Assembly (NCBI GenBank): GCA_016721725.1
Contig: JADKHN010000001.1
Span: 62,001-126,000 of the forward strand
DNA from: Chitinophagaceae bacterium
Lineage (GTDB): Bacteria; Bacteroidota; Bacteroidia; Chitinophagales; Chitinophagaceae
Direction: 5' to 3'
Length of the DNA: 64,000 bases
Shown piece by piece: positions 29,957 through 41,400 of the stretch; within the stretch, counting starts at the first letter, position 1; every line of letters starts with the position of its first letter. Position numbers and translations under genes: made by a program. The notes below the pieces were generated by a model. That model was not told the DNA's origin. It ran no database searches and saw only the letters and a program-made list of their open reading frames with translations.

Positions 29957-32900
29957 ATGACAAAAATTTACCGCAACCCCCTCAGTTTCCTGGTCCTTGT
30001 CTTATCAACGGTCTTCATGCTAAACAGCTGCGACCAGAAACTCAACACATCCCAGGTCGAGTCTGAGTCGGAAGAAGAAATGGACCAATACGATGGTATT
30101 GAAAAAGCCATGGAGTTCGAGATCGAAAGGACCCGGGACCTGACAACCGGAAAAGTGCCCTATGACAAATTATGGCTTGCCATACAACAGACCGAACAGG
30201 CTAAAAATTCGGGATCAAATCTGGTCAATGCTTTGTCCTGGATCGAGAGAGGTCCGGATGGCGATTTCACTGTAGGTGGAAACCCGAGGCCCAATAATGA
30301 CCAAACAGCCGGAAGGATCCGTGCCGCCATGATCGATTCACTTGATCCAACCCGAAGAACCGCTTGGGTAGGCGGAGTGGACGGTGGTCTATGGAAGACA
30401 ACAAATATTACTGCGGCTCCGGCAAACTGGACTCTAGTCAATGATTTCCTGGCGAACCTGGCCGTCTCTGCCATCTGCCAGGACCCGAGGCCGGGTTTCC
30501 AGAACAACATGTACTTCTGCACCGGTGAATCTTTCCGGAATGCAGATGGAGTAAGGGGTATCGGTGCTTTTAAGAGTACCGATGGGGGCGTTACCTGGAA
30601 CTATCTGCCCAGCACCAGTAGCTTTACACTTTGCACCAGGATGCTCTGCGACTACCAGGGTAATGTTTACCTGGCAACGAGGAATACCGGTCTCCGCCGT
30701 TCATCAGACGGAGGAACAACCTGGACCGATATTACCCCCACCGGAGTGAATGCAAGCATTTGCGACCTTGAAATAACTTCAACCTCCGGTCCCGGCAGGT
30801 TACACATGGCAACCGGCATTGGTACCACGCAGACTTACCGCTATACGGATAACCCATCAACAGTAAGTTCCGGTTCCGGATGGAATGCGCCGACCACAGC
30901 TTTCCCTTCTTACAATGAAAGATGTGAACTCGCTGTAATGGGTAATGTACTTTATGCCTGCCCGGTGAATAATGCCACGAATAACGTACCCACTATTTAT
31001 CGTTCCACCGACGGAGGTGATAATTGGACCGCAACGGCTTCCCAGCCCAATAGCGGCGGATGGGCAAGCGGGCAGGGATGGTATTCATTATCTGCTGCCA
31101 TCAATCCGGCCAATACCAATGAATTCATCTGTGGCGGCCTGGATTGCTGGAAAACTTCCAATGCCGGCGCAAGCTGGACAAAAATATCCACCTGGGCGGC
31201 GTCGAGCGGCCAATACGTTCATGCCGATCAGCATAATATTCAATGGTGGGATGGTGGATCCAAACTAATGTTCACCTGCGACGGCGGCGTGCATTTTTCC
31301 ACAGATGGAGGAACGACCATCCGCGACAGGAACAAAGGCCTAAGGCTAAAACAATTTTATTCTGTAGCCATTCATCCCGTAATGACGAATCACTTCATTG
31401 GAGGAACACAGGATAATGGCGTACACCGGTTGAACCACCCCGGCCTCGACAGCTCACAGGAAGTGGTGGGCGGAGATGGTTGTTACGTGGCCATTGACCA
31501 GAATCAACCCCAATATCAATTCGGCTCCTATGTTTACAATGTGTACAGAAGAAGTACCAACAACGGAAATACCTGGTCAACACCGATAAACAATCAGAGC
31601 ACCGGGCGATTTGTGAACCCCTGGGATTACGACAACAACACCAATATCATTTATGCCTGTAACAATGCAGGCACATTTCTGAGATGGAATGATCCGCAAA
31701 CGGGCGCTTCAACGGATGTGGTTTCCGTATCCGGATTCAACGGACAAAACGTATCCGCCGTATTCGCATCACCCTACACGGCCAACCGGGTTTATTTCGG
31801 AACCGGCAATGGCACCATCACACAGGTAGATAATGCCAATACCGGGACCTCAATGACCGGAACCATCATCAATGGCGGTTCAGGAATGCCAACGGGATAT
31901 GTAAACTGTATCGTGACGGGTTCGAATGACCAGAACCTGATGGCCACATTCACCAACTATGGTGTTCAAAATATATGGGTATCAACCAACGGAGGAACGA
32001 CCTGGACCGCTTGCGACGGTAATCTTCCTGATATGCCGGTAAGGTGGGCGCTTTTTCATCCTGACGCGAACAACAAAGCCTTTATCGCCACAGAGACCGG
32101 TGTTTGGGAAACCGACCTGCTCAACGGGGCTTCTACGGTTTGGACTCCAAATACCACATTCCCCAATGTCAGGACCGACATGATCAAATACCGTACTTTA
32201 GACCGGACCATTGCAGCGGGCACCCATGGCCGTGGTATTTGGACTGCGACCATCCCAACGGCAAGTTGTACTCCACCTTCCGTTCCAACTCAACCCAGCA
32301 ACACGACGATCTGCACCGGCAATAACACCTCGTTCACCATTGTGGCTTCAGGAGACGGGCCTTTAACCTATCAATGGCAGGTGAGCACAACCGGCTGCGG
32401 CGGCTCTTATTCCAATATTTCAAATGGTGGTGTCTATTCCGGTGCTACCACGGCGACACTGACGATCACGGGTGCTGTTATCGGCATGAACGGATACGCC
32501 TACAAATGTGTGGTCACAGGTTGTTCCTCACCCAACGCTTCTTCCAACTGTGCAACATTAACCGTAAATGCCGGAACGACGATCACGTTGCAACCTTCTA
32601 ACAGCGCCATCTGCGCCGGTTCCAATACTTCTTTCAGTACCAATGCAACCGGCTCTTCACTTTCCTATCAATGGCAGGTGAGTACCGATGGCGGGGTGAA
32701 TTTCAGTAATTTGACCAATGCGGCTCCCTACTCCAATGTAACAACCGCCACCATGAATATCACAGCGGCTGTTGTCGGCATGAACAATTACCAATACCGA
32801 TGCGTGGTCAGCAGTTCCTGTAGTCCGTTGAACAGCAGTGCCGCGATATTGACCGTTAACGGCCCACCGGCTGTCAGCAGCCAGCCCGCCAATACCACCG

Positions 32901-35179
32901 TCTGTGCCGGTAACCCGGCCAACTTCAGTGTTACCGCTACCGGCGGCGGACTGACCTACCAGTGGCAGGAAAGCACCAACGGAGGCGGCACCTGGAATAA
33001 CCTCGCCAACGGCGCTCCTTATTCCGGTGTCACTACTTCTACCCTCACCGTCAATCCAACGGTCATCGGTATGAATAACTACCAGTATCGTTGTATTGTT
33101 ACCGGATCCTGCGCTCCGTCGGCTACCTCAAATGGTGGAGTGCTGACCGTAGGCACCGCCTTATCCATCACTTCTCAGCCGTCCAGTGTCACCCTTTGTG
33201 CCGGTGGTAACACCAGCTTCGCCATCACCACCAGCGGTACCGTCAATAGTTACCAGTGGCAGGAAAGCACCAACGGCGGAGGCACCTGGAACAATATCGC
33301 CAACGGCGGCATATACAGCGGAGCCACTACGGCCACCCTTTCCCTCACCGGCGTACTCGGTTCCATGAACAGTTATCAATATCGTTGCGTGGTCAACGGC
33401 GCTTGTCCGGCCATCAATTCCAACCCGGCCATCCTCACCGTCAACACCGCACCCAATATCACCGCACAACCGGCCAGCAGTACCATTTGCGCCACGTCGA
33501 ACACCTCGTTCAGTCTGACCGCCAACGGTACCGCCATCTCTTATCAATGGCAGGAGAGCACCACCGGCTGGGCCGGCACATTCAATACTGTCGCCAACGG
33601 TGGCGTCTATGCAGGCGCTACCACAGCCTCCCTCACCATCACCGGCGCTCCCGCTACCATGAACGGTTATGCCTATCGCTGCGTGATCAATGGTACCTGT
33701 GCCCCGGCAGCCACTTCAGCCTGTGTTACCCTCACAGTCAATACGGCCGTGACCATCTCCAACCAGCCCGCCAACAGCACGGTTTGCGCCGGTTCCAATA
33801 CCAGCTTCGCCGTTACAGCCGCGGGTACGACCCCGGCCTACCAATGGCAGGAAAGTACCAATGGAGGCTCTACCTGGAACAATGTGGTTAACGGGGGGGT
33901 GTATGGTGGTGCCACTACCGCGACACTCGCTCTCACCGGAGTCACTGCCGGGATGAACGGCAACTTATATCGTTGCGCTGTGAACGGCGCGGCACCCTGT
34001 GGCGTGGTTAATTCCGGCAACGCGGCGCTCACCGTCAATACGGGTCCGGCCATTACCACACAACCGGTGGCCGGTTCAACCATTTGTGGCGGACAAAACA
34101 CGAGTTTCAATGTTGTAGCCAATGGAACCGGTTTAACCTACCAGTGGCAGGTGAGCACTGACGGAGGCGCCAACTACAGTAACCTCACCAACGGCGGTTT
34201 CTATTCCGGTGTCACTACAGCCACGCTGTCCATCACCGGGGCTACAGTAGGCATGAGTACCTACCGTTACCGTTGCGTGATAACCGGAACCTGTTCACCA
34301 GCAGCGACCAGCACATCAGCCTTGTTAACGGTCAATACACCGGTCAGCGTCACCACGTCTCCGGCTAACAGTACCATCTGTGCAACCGGAACCACGAGTT
34401 TCAGTATTGTTGCCGCAGGTACTTCTCCCACTTACCAGTGGCAGGAAAGCACCAACGGCGGTACCACCTGGAACAATGTCGTCAACGGTGGTGTGTACAG
34501 CGGAGCAACAACCAATACCTTAACCCTTACAGGCGTGGTTGTCGGCATGAACGGCTATCTCTATCGCAACGTCGTATCCGGTCTCGCCCCCTGCGCACCT
34601 GTTAATTCCGCTTCAGCTGCTTTAACGGTCAGTCCAAGGCCGGTGGTCACGTTAAGCGCTGCGCCATACACCAGGCTTAGACCGGGTATTCCTTCTTCCG
34701 GCACCATGGTCAACACCACCATTACCGCTTCGGTCGTTCCTAACGTAGGGCCCATCACCTGGAGCTGGACACGCAATGGAACGGCAATACCCGTTAACGG
34801 CAATACCGTTACCGTTGACCTGAACACCCTCGGCACTTATTCTGCCGTGGCCACACTGGGCAGCTGTACATCGGCTCCTGTTTCGATCAATATCGCCGAC
34901 TCGGCCAGTGATATCCTGTTCATCTATCCCAGTCCCAATAATGGCCGGTTCACCGTAGCTTATTATGCTCCGGGAGCTTCCGCCACCAACGCGACCACCC
35001 AGAACATCACCATCTGGGCCAGCGACGGAAAAAGGGTGTTTAACAACACTTTCACCGTGGCTCAGCCTTACCAGCTTCATCCCATCAACCTGAGCAGGAA
35101 TGCCGGTGGTGTATACTACGTCATCCTCCGGGAAGCCAGTGGAAGAATGATCGGTACAGGGGAAGTCGTGATCAAGTAA
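29957..35179 (+). CDS. Gene C: beta-propeller surface protein with eight Ig repeats and T9SS tail
   Basis: A very large secreted protein of 1740 residues. ATG 29957 starts MTKIYRNPLSFLVLVLSTVFMLNSC, a lipoprotein-type signal, and was chosen over 29882. The head (to about 32278) is a sortilin-like propeller with Asp-box motifs (GGLWKTTN, FKSTDGGVTWNYL, RRSSDGGTTWTDI, YRSTDGGDNWTA, WVSTNGGTTWTAC). Then come eight Ig-like repeats (32279-34642), the common beta-domain from 34643 and a T9SS type A tail (about 34904-35179). No catalytic site is recognised; binding or adhesion to polymer is plausible (inference). The frame is intact, unlike its two upstream neighbours. A Cys lipobox and a T9SS tail in one protein is unusual. 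Confidence 0.88.
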   Translation: MTKIYRNPLSFLVLVLSTVFMLNSCDQKLNTSQVESESEEEMDQYDGIEKAMEFEIERTRDLTTGKVPYDKLWLAIQQTEQAKNSGSNLVNALSWIERGPDGDFTVGGNPRPNNDQTAGRIRAAMIDSLDPTRRTAWVGGVDGGLWKTTNITAAPANWTLVNDFLANLAVSAICQDPRPGFQNNMYFCTGESFRNADGVRGIGAFKSTDGGVTWNYLPSTSSFTLCTRMLCDYQGNVYLATRNTGLRRSSDGGTTWTDITPTGVNASICDLEITSTSGPGRLHMATGIGTTQTYRYTDNPSTVSSGSGWNAPTTAFPSYNERCELAVMGNVLYACPVNNATNNVPTIYRSTDGGDNWTATASQPNSGGWASGQGWYSLSAAINPANTNEFICGGLDCWKTSNAGASWTKISTWAASSGQYVHADQHNIQWWDGGSKLMFTCDGGVHFSTDGGTTIRDRNKGLRLKQFYSVAIHPVMTNHFIGGTQDNGVHRLNHPGLDSSQEVVGGDGCYVAIDQNQPQYQFGSYVYNVYRRSTNNGNTWSTPINNQSTGRFVNPWDYDNNTNIIYACNNAGTFLRWNDPQTGASTDVVSVSGFNGQNVSAVFASPYTANRVYFGTGNGTITQVDNANTGTSMTGTIINGGSGMPTGYVNCIVTGSNDQNLMATFTNYGVQNIWVSTNGGTTWTACDGNLPDMPVRWALFHPDANNKAFIATETGVWETDLLNGASTVWTPNTTFPNVRTDMIKYRTLDRTIAAGTHGRGIWTATIPTASCTPPSVPTQPSNTTICTGNNTSFTIVASGDGPLTYQWQVSTTGCGGSYSNISNGGVYSGATTATLTITGAVIGMNGYAYKCVVTGCSSPNASSNCATLTVNAGTTITLQPSNSAICAGSNTSFSTNATGSSLSYQWQVSTDGGVNFSNLTNAAPYSNVTTATMNITAAVVGMNNYQYRCVVSSSCSPLNSSAAILTVNGPPAVSSQPANTTVCAGNPANFSVTATGGGLTYQWQESTNGGGTWNNLANGAPYSGVTTSTLTVNPTVIGMNNYQYRCIVTGSCAPSATSNGGVLTVGTALSITSQPSSVTLCAGGNTSFAITTSGTVNSYQWQESTNGGGTWNNIANGGIYSGATTATLSLTGVLGSMNSYQYRCVVNGACPAINSNPAILTVNTAPNITAQPASSTICATSNTSFSLTANGTAISYQWQESTTGWAGTFNTVANGGVYAGATTASLTITGAPATMNGYAYRCVINGTCAPAATSACVTLTVNTAVTISNQPANSTVCAGSNTSFAVTAAGTTPAYQWQESTNGGSTWNNVVNGGVYGGATTATLALTGVTAGMNGNLYRCAVNGAAPCGVVNSGNAALTVNTGPAITTQPVAGSTICGGQNTSFNVVANGTGLTYQWQVSTDGGANYSNLTNGGFYSGVTTATLSITGATVGMSTYRYRCVITGTCSPAATSTSALLTVNTPVSVTTSPANSTICATGTTSFSIVAAGTSPTYQWQESTNGGTTWNNVVNGGVYSGATTNTLTLTGVVVGMNGYLYRNVVSGLAPCAPVNSASAALTVSPRPVVTLSAAPYTRLRPGIPSSGTMVNTTITASVVPNVGPITWSWTRNGTAIPVNGNTVTVDLNTLGTYSAVATLGSCTSAPVSINIADSASDILFIYPSPNNGRFTVAYYAPGASATNATTQNITIWASDGKRVFNNTFTVAQPYQLHPINLSRNAGGVYYVILREASGRMIGTGEVVIK
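32279..34642 (+). repeat. Gene C array: eight Ig-like coding repeats
   Basis: Units average 295 bp. Units 3-8 match the order of subtypes 2-7 in genes A and B; units 1-2 are peculiar to C. Unit 5 has Trp where the other copies have Cys (STTGWAG). Confidence 0.9.
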
Positions 35180-35204
35180 ACACTTCAGTATTAATGAATT
35201 CTAA

Positions 35205-35233
35205 CTCCCGCCTTTTTCGGCGGGAGTTTTTTT
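35205..35233 (+). terminator. Rho-independent terminator of gene C
   Basis: Identical in stem, loop and T run to the gene A terminator, including the 25 bases between stop codon and stem. Confidence 0.92.
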
Positions 35234-35471
35234 ATCGTGTGATATAAGAGAAAGCTTTTATTGGACTATAAAATATCTGATTACTCCTATAAATTTTACA
35301 GATAATCGGCGTAATTTCAGAAAATAGTATCGCCCTTTGAATCAGACTGATTTGTCTTATGAATAACTAAACGGCTAAAAGCTTTACAATTAGCGGAATC
35401 AGCGAATCATTGATCAGTCTTTTTTATCCTAAGTCATTATTTCTTCATTTCATTAATATAAATACAATTTT

Positions 35472-38400
35472 ATGAAAAGAGTTCTATTACTCATCTTTTC
35501 GTTTGCGTTCGCTTGTGTCCTTCAGGCGCAACAAAATGACCAAGCCCTGGCCATGCAACTGGTTTCAAAAAATGCTGAAGCCATTGGCATCACTAAGGAA
35601 GATCTCAGCAATATTAAACTGAGCAGTACTTACTACAATTCAACCTCAGGGTCACAAATGGTGTATTTGCTGCAGAGCTATAAAGGGCTCCCGGTTTTCA
35701 ACCAGATGCTGGTATTGGCATTCAAGGACGGAAAACCGGTTTCCAACGCAGGTCGTTTGCTAACCGGCATGGACAAACTCACTAATAATCAATCCCCCGT
35801 CCCGGCCATGCAGGCTCGGGATGCCGTAAAATGGGCATTCCTGGAAGCCGGTCTGCCGCAACCCTCTTCATTGACCACATACGGCATTGCTGAAAATGGA
35901 AGAATAGTGGATTTTGGGAAACTGAACAGCACCCGGGAAAAAGTGATCGCTGAGTTGATGTGGGTGCCAGTGGAAGAAGGAAGGCAAACATCCGTTAAAC
36001 TGGCCTGGCAGGTGCAGGTTGCGCCAAATGCCAATGCCGACCATTGGAATATCAGGGTGGATGCCGTTTCCGGTAAAATAATCAATAAGAATAACTATAC
36101 GGTATATGAAGAAATGAATTCTAATATGCGGATGCCCTATACTGCAACAAACCAAAAGATGCCCCGGGTGAATAATGTTGACCGGCGTTCGATCGTTGGC
36201 ATCGATTATAACCGTCCACAAACAAATCCCTCCAGTCCCTCATTGGTCAATACGGTAAACTATACGGTCATCCCTTACCCGGCAGAAAGTCCGATCCATC
36301 CCGGTGGCACTGCTGCCGTACGAACCAACCCCTGGACCCTTGCAGGTGGTAATGCGGTAAGCCTGGGTTGGCACAATGACGGCGCATTGGATTATATCAC
36401 CAGCCGGGGAAACAATGTGCATGCTCATGAGGACCAGGCCAACAACAATAGTAATAACGGACTCATGGCCACATCTACCACCAGTCCGGATCCCCTGAAC
36501 TTCAATTTCACTCCCAACTATACGGTGGTTCCCACCAATCCCACTTTCCAGCAATTCGCGCTGACCAATCTTTTTTACTGGAACAATATCAACCACGACA
36601 TCACCTATAAATACGGATTTGATGAGCCGGCCGGTAATTTCCAGCAAAGCAACCAGGGAAGAGGCGGCTTAGGCAACGATTATGTGAATGCGGATGGCCA
36701 GGATGGCGGAGGGACCAATAACGCGAACATGTCCACGCCTCCTGATGGCAGTAAACCCAGAATGCAGATGTATCTCTGGAGCGCCCCGACATTATTCACC
36801 GTAAATAGCCCGGTGGTCATAGCCGGAAACTATTTTGCAAGAGAAGGCGCCATGAGCACCGCAAACCTATTAACAAATGTTGGACCCAAAACCGGGCAGT
36901 TGGTCTGGTATAATGATGACGCCGCGGGGACAACACACTATGCCTGTAATCCACCCAATAACGTGATCACCGGAAAAGTGGCCCTGATCGTAAGGGGATT
37001 TGGAGGAGCGACCTGTACCGCAACCGTACCGTTCACGACCAAAGTGAAAAACGCACAGAACGCAGGGGCCATAGCGGTCGTGATCGTGAACAATGCACCC
37101 GGACTTCCGCCATTGATGGGAGGCACCGACAATACGATCACCATACCGGCCATCGCGATCTCGGATGTAGATGGCGCTACCATCGCCGCCCAGATCGCCA
37201 ATAATGTGAATATCACCATGTCGGCCGGTGTTGCCATTGATGGAGACATTGACAACGGCATCATCTCGCATGAATATTTTCATGGGGTCAGCAACCGCCT
37301 GACGGGCGGTCCTGCAACAACTTCCTGCCTGGGCAATGCAGAACAGGGAGGAGAAGGCTGGAGTGATTACCAGGCCCTGATGGTTACTACCGATTGGGCT
37401 GCAGCCCTGCCTACCGATGGGGTGAATAAGCCCAAACCGATGGGCAATTACGCCTTTGGCTTACCTATCACCGGACCGGGAATACGGCTGTATCCCTATT
37501 GTACCAACATCGCCGTCAATCCCCTCACTTATGCAGATATGGGTACCGGTACGGTTGGAACTGAGGTCCATAATATCGGTGAGATCTGGTGCATGGCCCT
37601 TTGGGAAATGACCTGGGGTTTGATCCAGACCGATGGCATCAATTCGAACTTATTCAACAATGCCGGTGCGGGTGGAAATTCAGTCGCTTTCAAACTGATG
37701 ATGGAAGGGATGAAACTCCAGCCTTGCAATCCGGGATATATTGATGCCAGGAACGCCATTTTACAGGCGGATATCAATTTATACGGCGGCATCCATTATT
37801 GTACGATCTATACCGCATTTGCCAAACGTGGCATGGGATACAGCGCATCACAGGGAAGTGCATTCAGCGCGACAGACCAGACCGCCGCGACCGACCTGCC
37901 ACCGGGACCCACTATTTCAGGCCATCCGGCCAATGTTTCGGTATGTGCCGGCGCCAATACGACATTTACGGTAACCTCATCCGGACCTAACCGCACCTTC
38001 CAATGGCAAGTGAGCACCAATGGCGGCGGGTCCTGGACGAATATTACCAATGGAGGTGTCTATTCCGGCGCCTTAACGGCAACCCTTACCCTCACCGGCG
38101 TTACCCTGGCCATGAATGCCTATCAGTATCGTTGCATCGTGAATGGCGGATGTATTCCACCAACGACCGTAAACTCAAATGCTGCTATTTTAACCGTGAG
38201 CTCCGGAGCACCTGTGATCAATACCCAACCTTCCAATGCCAGCATCTGTTCGGGCAACAATACCAGCTTCACCATTACCGCTACTGCCACTCCTATCTCC
38301 TATCAGTGGCAGGAAAGTACCAATGGCGGCGGCACCTGGAACAATGTCACCAACGGCGGCATTTACGGAGGAGCAACCACAGCAACTCTTACATTGACCG

Positions 38401-41400
38401 GAGTATTGATCGGCATGAACAGCTACCAATACCGCTGCGCGGTCACCGGTGGTTGCGGTGGAACTACGGTGAATACCAACGCCGCCGTGTTGACCGTAAC
38501 TTCAGGCGCGACCATCAACAACCAGCCGGCCAACAGTTCCATTTGTACCGGTGCGAATACCACCTTTGGTGTGACCGCTACAGGTTCATCATTAGGATAT
38601 CAATGGCAGGAAAGTACCAATGGTGGAGGAAGCTGGAACAATATCACCAATGGCGGTATCTATTCCGGCGCCACAACAAACACATTGAGCCTGACCGGTG
38701 TTACCGCTGGTATGAACGGATATCAATACCGGTGTGTTGTGAGCAATACCTGCAGTCCGTTAAATTCAAATGCTGCCATCCTCACCGTGAACACCGCGCC
38801 CAATATCTCTGCTCAGCCGGCTAACTCGACCACTTGTTCCGGCAACGCGGCAACATTCTCGGTTACGGCTTCAGGAGGCGGATTGACCTACCAATGGCAG
38901 GAAAGCACTAACGGCGGAGGTACCTGGAATAATCTCGCCAACGGTGCTCCTTATTCCGGCGTACTCACTTCTACACTAACGATCAATCCTACGGTCGTTG
39001 GTATGAACAACTACCAGTACCGTTGTATCGTTACCGGGTCCTGCAACCCGGCAGCTACTTCTAACGGAGGTATCCTTACTGTGGGAGCGGCCCTGACCAT
39101 TACTTCACAACCGGCCAATTCAACCGTTTGTGCCGGTGCCAATACCAGTTTCGGCGTGGTGATCAGCGGAACCGTGACCAGTTACCAATGGCAGGAAAGT
39201 ACCAATGGCGGAGGTACCTGGAACAATATCACGAACGGCGGTATTTACGGCGGAGCCACTACGGCCACACTTTCACTTACAGGTGTACTGGGTTCCATGA
39301 ACAATTACCAGTACCGTTGTTTCATAACCGGAAGTTGCCCGGGCATCAATTCCAATCCGGCTACGTTAACGGTGAACACGGCTCCCAATATTACATCACA
39401 ACCCAATAACACTGCGATATGCGAAACACAGGGGACTACATTCTCAACCGTTGTATCAGGAACCGGACTCTCTTATCAGTGGCAACTTAGTACCACAGGC
39501 TGTGGCGGTGCATTCAGTAACCTGGCAAACGGAGGTGTTTACTCCGGAGCCACTACATCAACCCTAACCATAACCGGCGCCACTACGGCGATGACGGGTT
39601 ATGCTTATAAATGTGTGATCACGGGTACCTGTACTCCGGTAGCAACATCGAATTGCGCGACGCTGACCGTCAATACAGCCGTAAACATCACATCACAACC
39701 AGCAGCTTCCACTTTATGTGCCGGTTTGAATACCTCGTTCAGCGTGACTGCTACCGGCAGTTCTATTACCTACCAGTGGCAGGAAAGCACCAACGGCGGC
39801 GGTACATGGAACAATGTCACTAATGGCGGCATCTACAGCGGAGCCACTACAGCCACCCTGACCCTCACCGGCGTACTCGGTTCCATGAACAGTTATCAAT
39901 ACCGTTGCGTTGTCAGCGGAGCAGCAGGATGTAGCGCTGCCAATTCCAATGCAGCCATTCTGACCGTGAACACTGCACCCAATATCACTGCACAGCCAAC
40001 CGCCAGCACCATTTGCGCCACTTCGAACACTTCGTTCAGTCTGACCGCCAACGGTACCGCCATCTCCTATCAATGGCAGCTGAGCACCACCGGTTGCGCA
40101 GGCACCTTCAACAACATCGCCAACGGTGGCGTGTATGCCGGTGCTACCACAGCTTCCCTCACCATCACCGGCGCTCCCGCCACCATGAACGGTTATGCCT
40201 ATCGCTGCGTGATCAACGGAACCTGTGCTCCGGCCGCTACTTCTTCTTGTGTTACCCTGACCGTCAATACGGCCGTGACCATCTCTAACCAACCCGCCAA
40301 CAGCACCGTTTGTGCCGGTTCTAATACCAGCTTCGCCGTGACTGCCGCGGGTACCACCCCGGCCTACCAATGGCAGGAAAGCACCAATGGCGGCTCTACC
40401 TGGAACAATGTTGTTAACGGTGGTGTGTATGGAGGTGCTACCACAGCAACTCTTGCATTGACCGGTGTCACTGCAGGCATGAATGGCAACCTCTATCGTT
40501 GTGCAGTGAATGGCGCAGCGCCTTGCGGATCAGTCAATTCTTCAAATGCAGTTCTTACAGTAAACACAGGTCCAACGATTAGTACACAACCGGTTTCCGG
40601 AACTACGATTTGTTCAGGCCAGAATACCAGTTATGGTGTTGTAGCCAATGGAACCGGTTTAACCTATCTGTGGCAGGTGAGCACCGATGGTGGCGCCAAT
40701 TACAGCAACCTCGCCAATGGCGGTTTCTATTCCGGTGTGACAACAGCAACCCTTTCCATCACCGGAGCTACAGTTGGTATGAGTAGCTACCGATATCGTT
40801 GTATTGTAACCGGAACCTGTTCACCGACTGTTACCAGTACTTCAGCTTTATTAACAGTAAATACACCTGTCAGCGTCACCACGGCTCCGGCCAATGTCAC
40901 GATTTGTGCAACCGGAACCACGAGCTTCAGTATTGTTGCCGCAGGCTCTTCTCCCACTTACCAGTGGCAGGAAAGCACCAATGGCGGTACCACCTGGAAC
41001 AATGTCGTCAACGGCGGTGTGTACAGCGGGGCCACCACCAATACCTTAACCCTTACAGGCGTGGTTGTCGGCATGAACGGCTATCTCTATCGCAACGTCG
41101 TATCCGGTCTCGCCCCCTGCGCACCTGTTAATTCCGCTGCGGCTACCCTCACCGTTAGTCCAAGGCCGGTGGTCACTTTAAGCGCTGCGCCATACACCAG
41201 GCTGAGGCCGGGTATCCCTTCATCAGGAACCATGGTCAATACCACCATCACCGCTTCGGTCGTTCCTAACGCCGGACCCATCACCTGGAGCTGGACCCTG
41301 AATGGAAACGCCATCGGGGCTACAGGCAATACGGTCAATGTCAATCTCAATACCCTTGGGTTGTATACTGCTGTGGCTACTCTGGGAAGTTGTACATCAG

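Noticed and set aside
19852..35179. Programmed ribosomal frameshifting in genes A and B
   Set aside because: No slippery heptamer with downstream structure was recognised at these sites, and gene C, with the same design, is uninterrupted.
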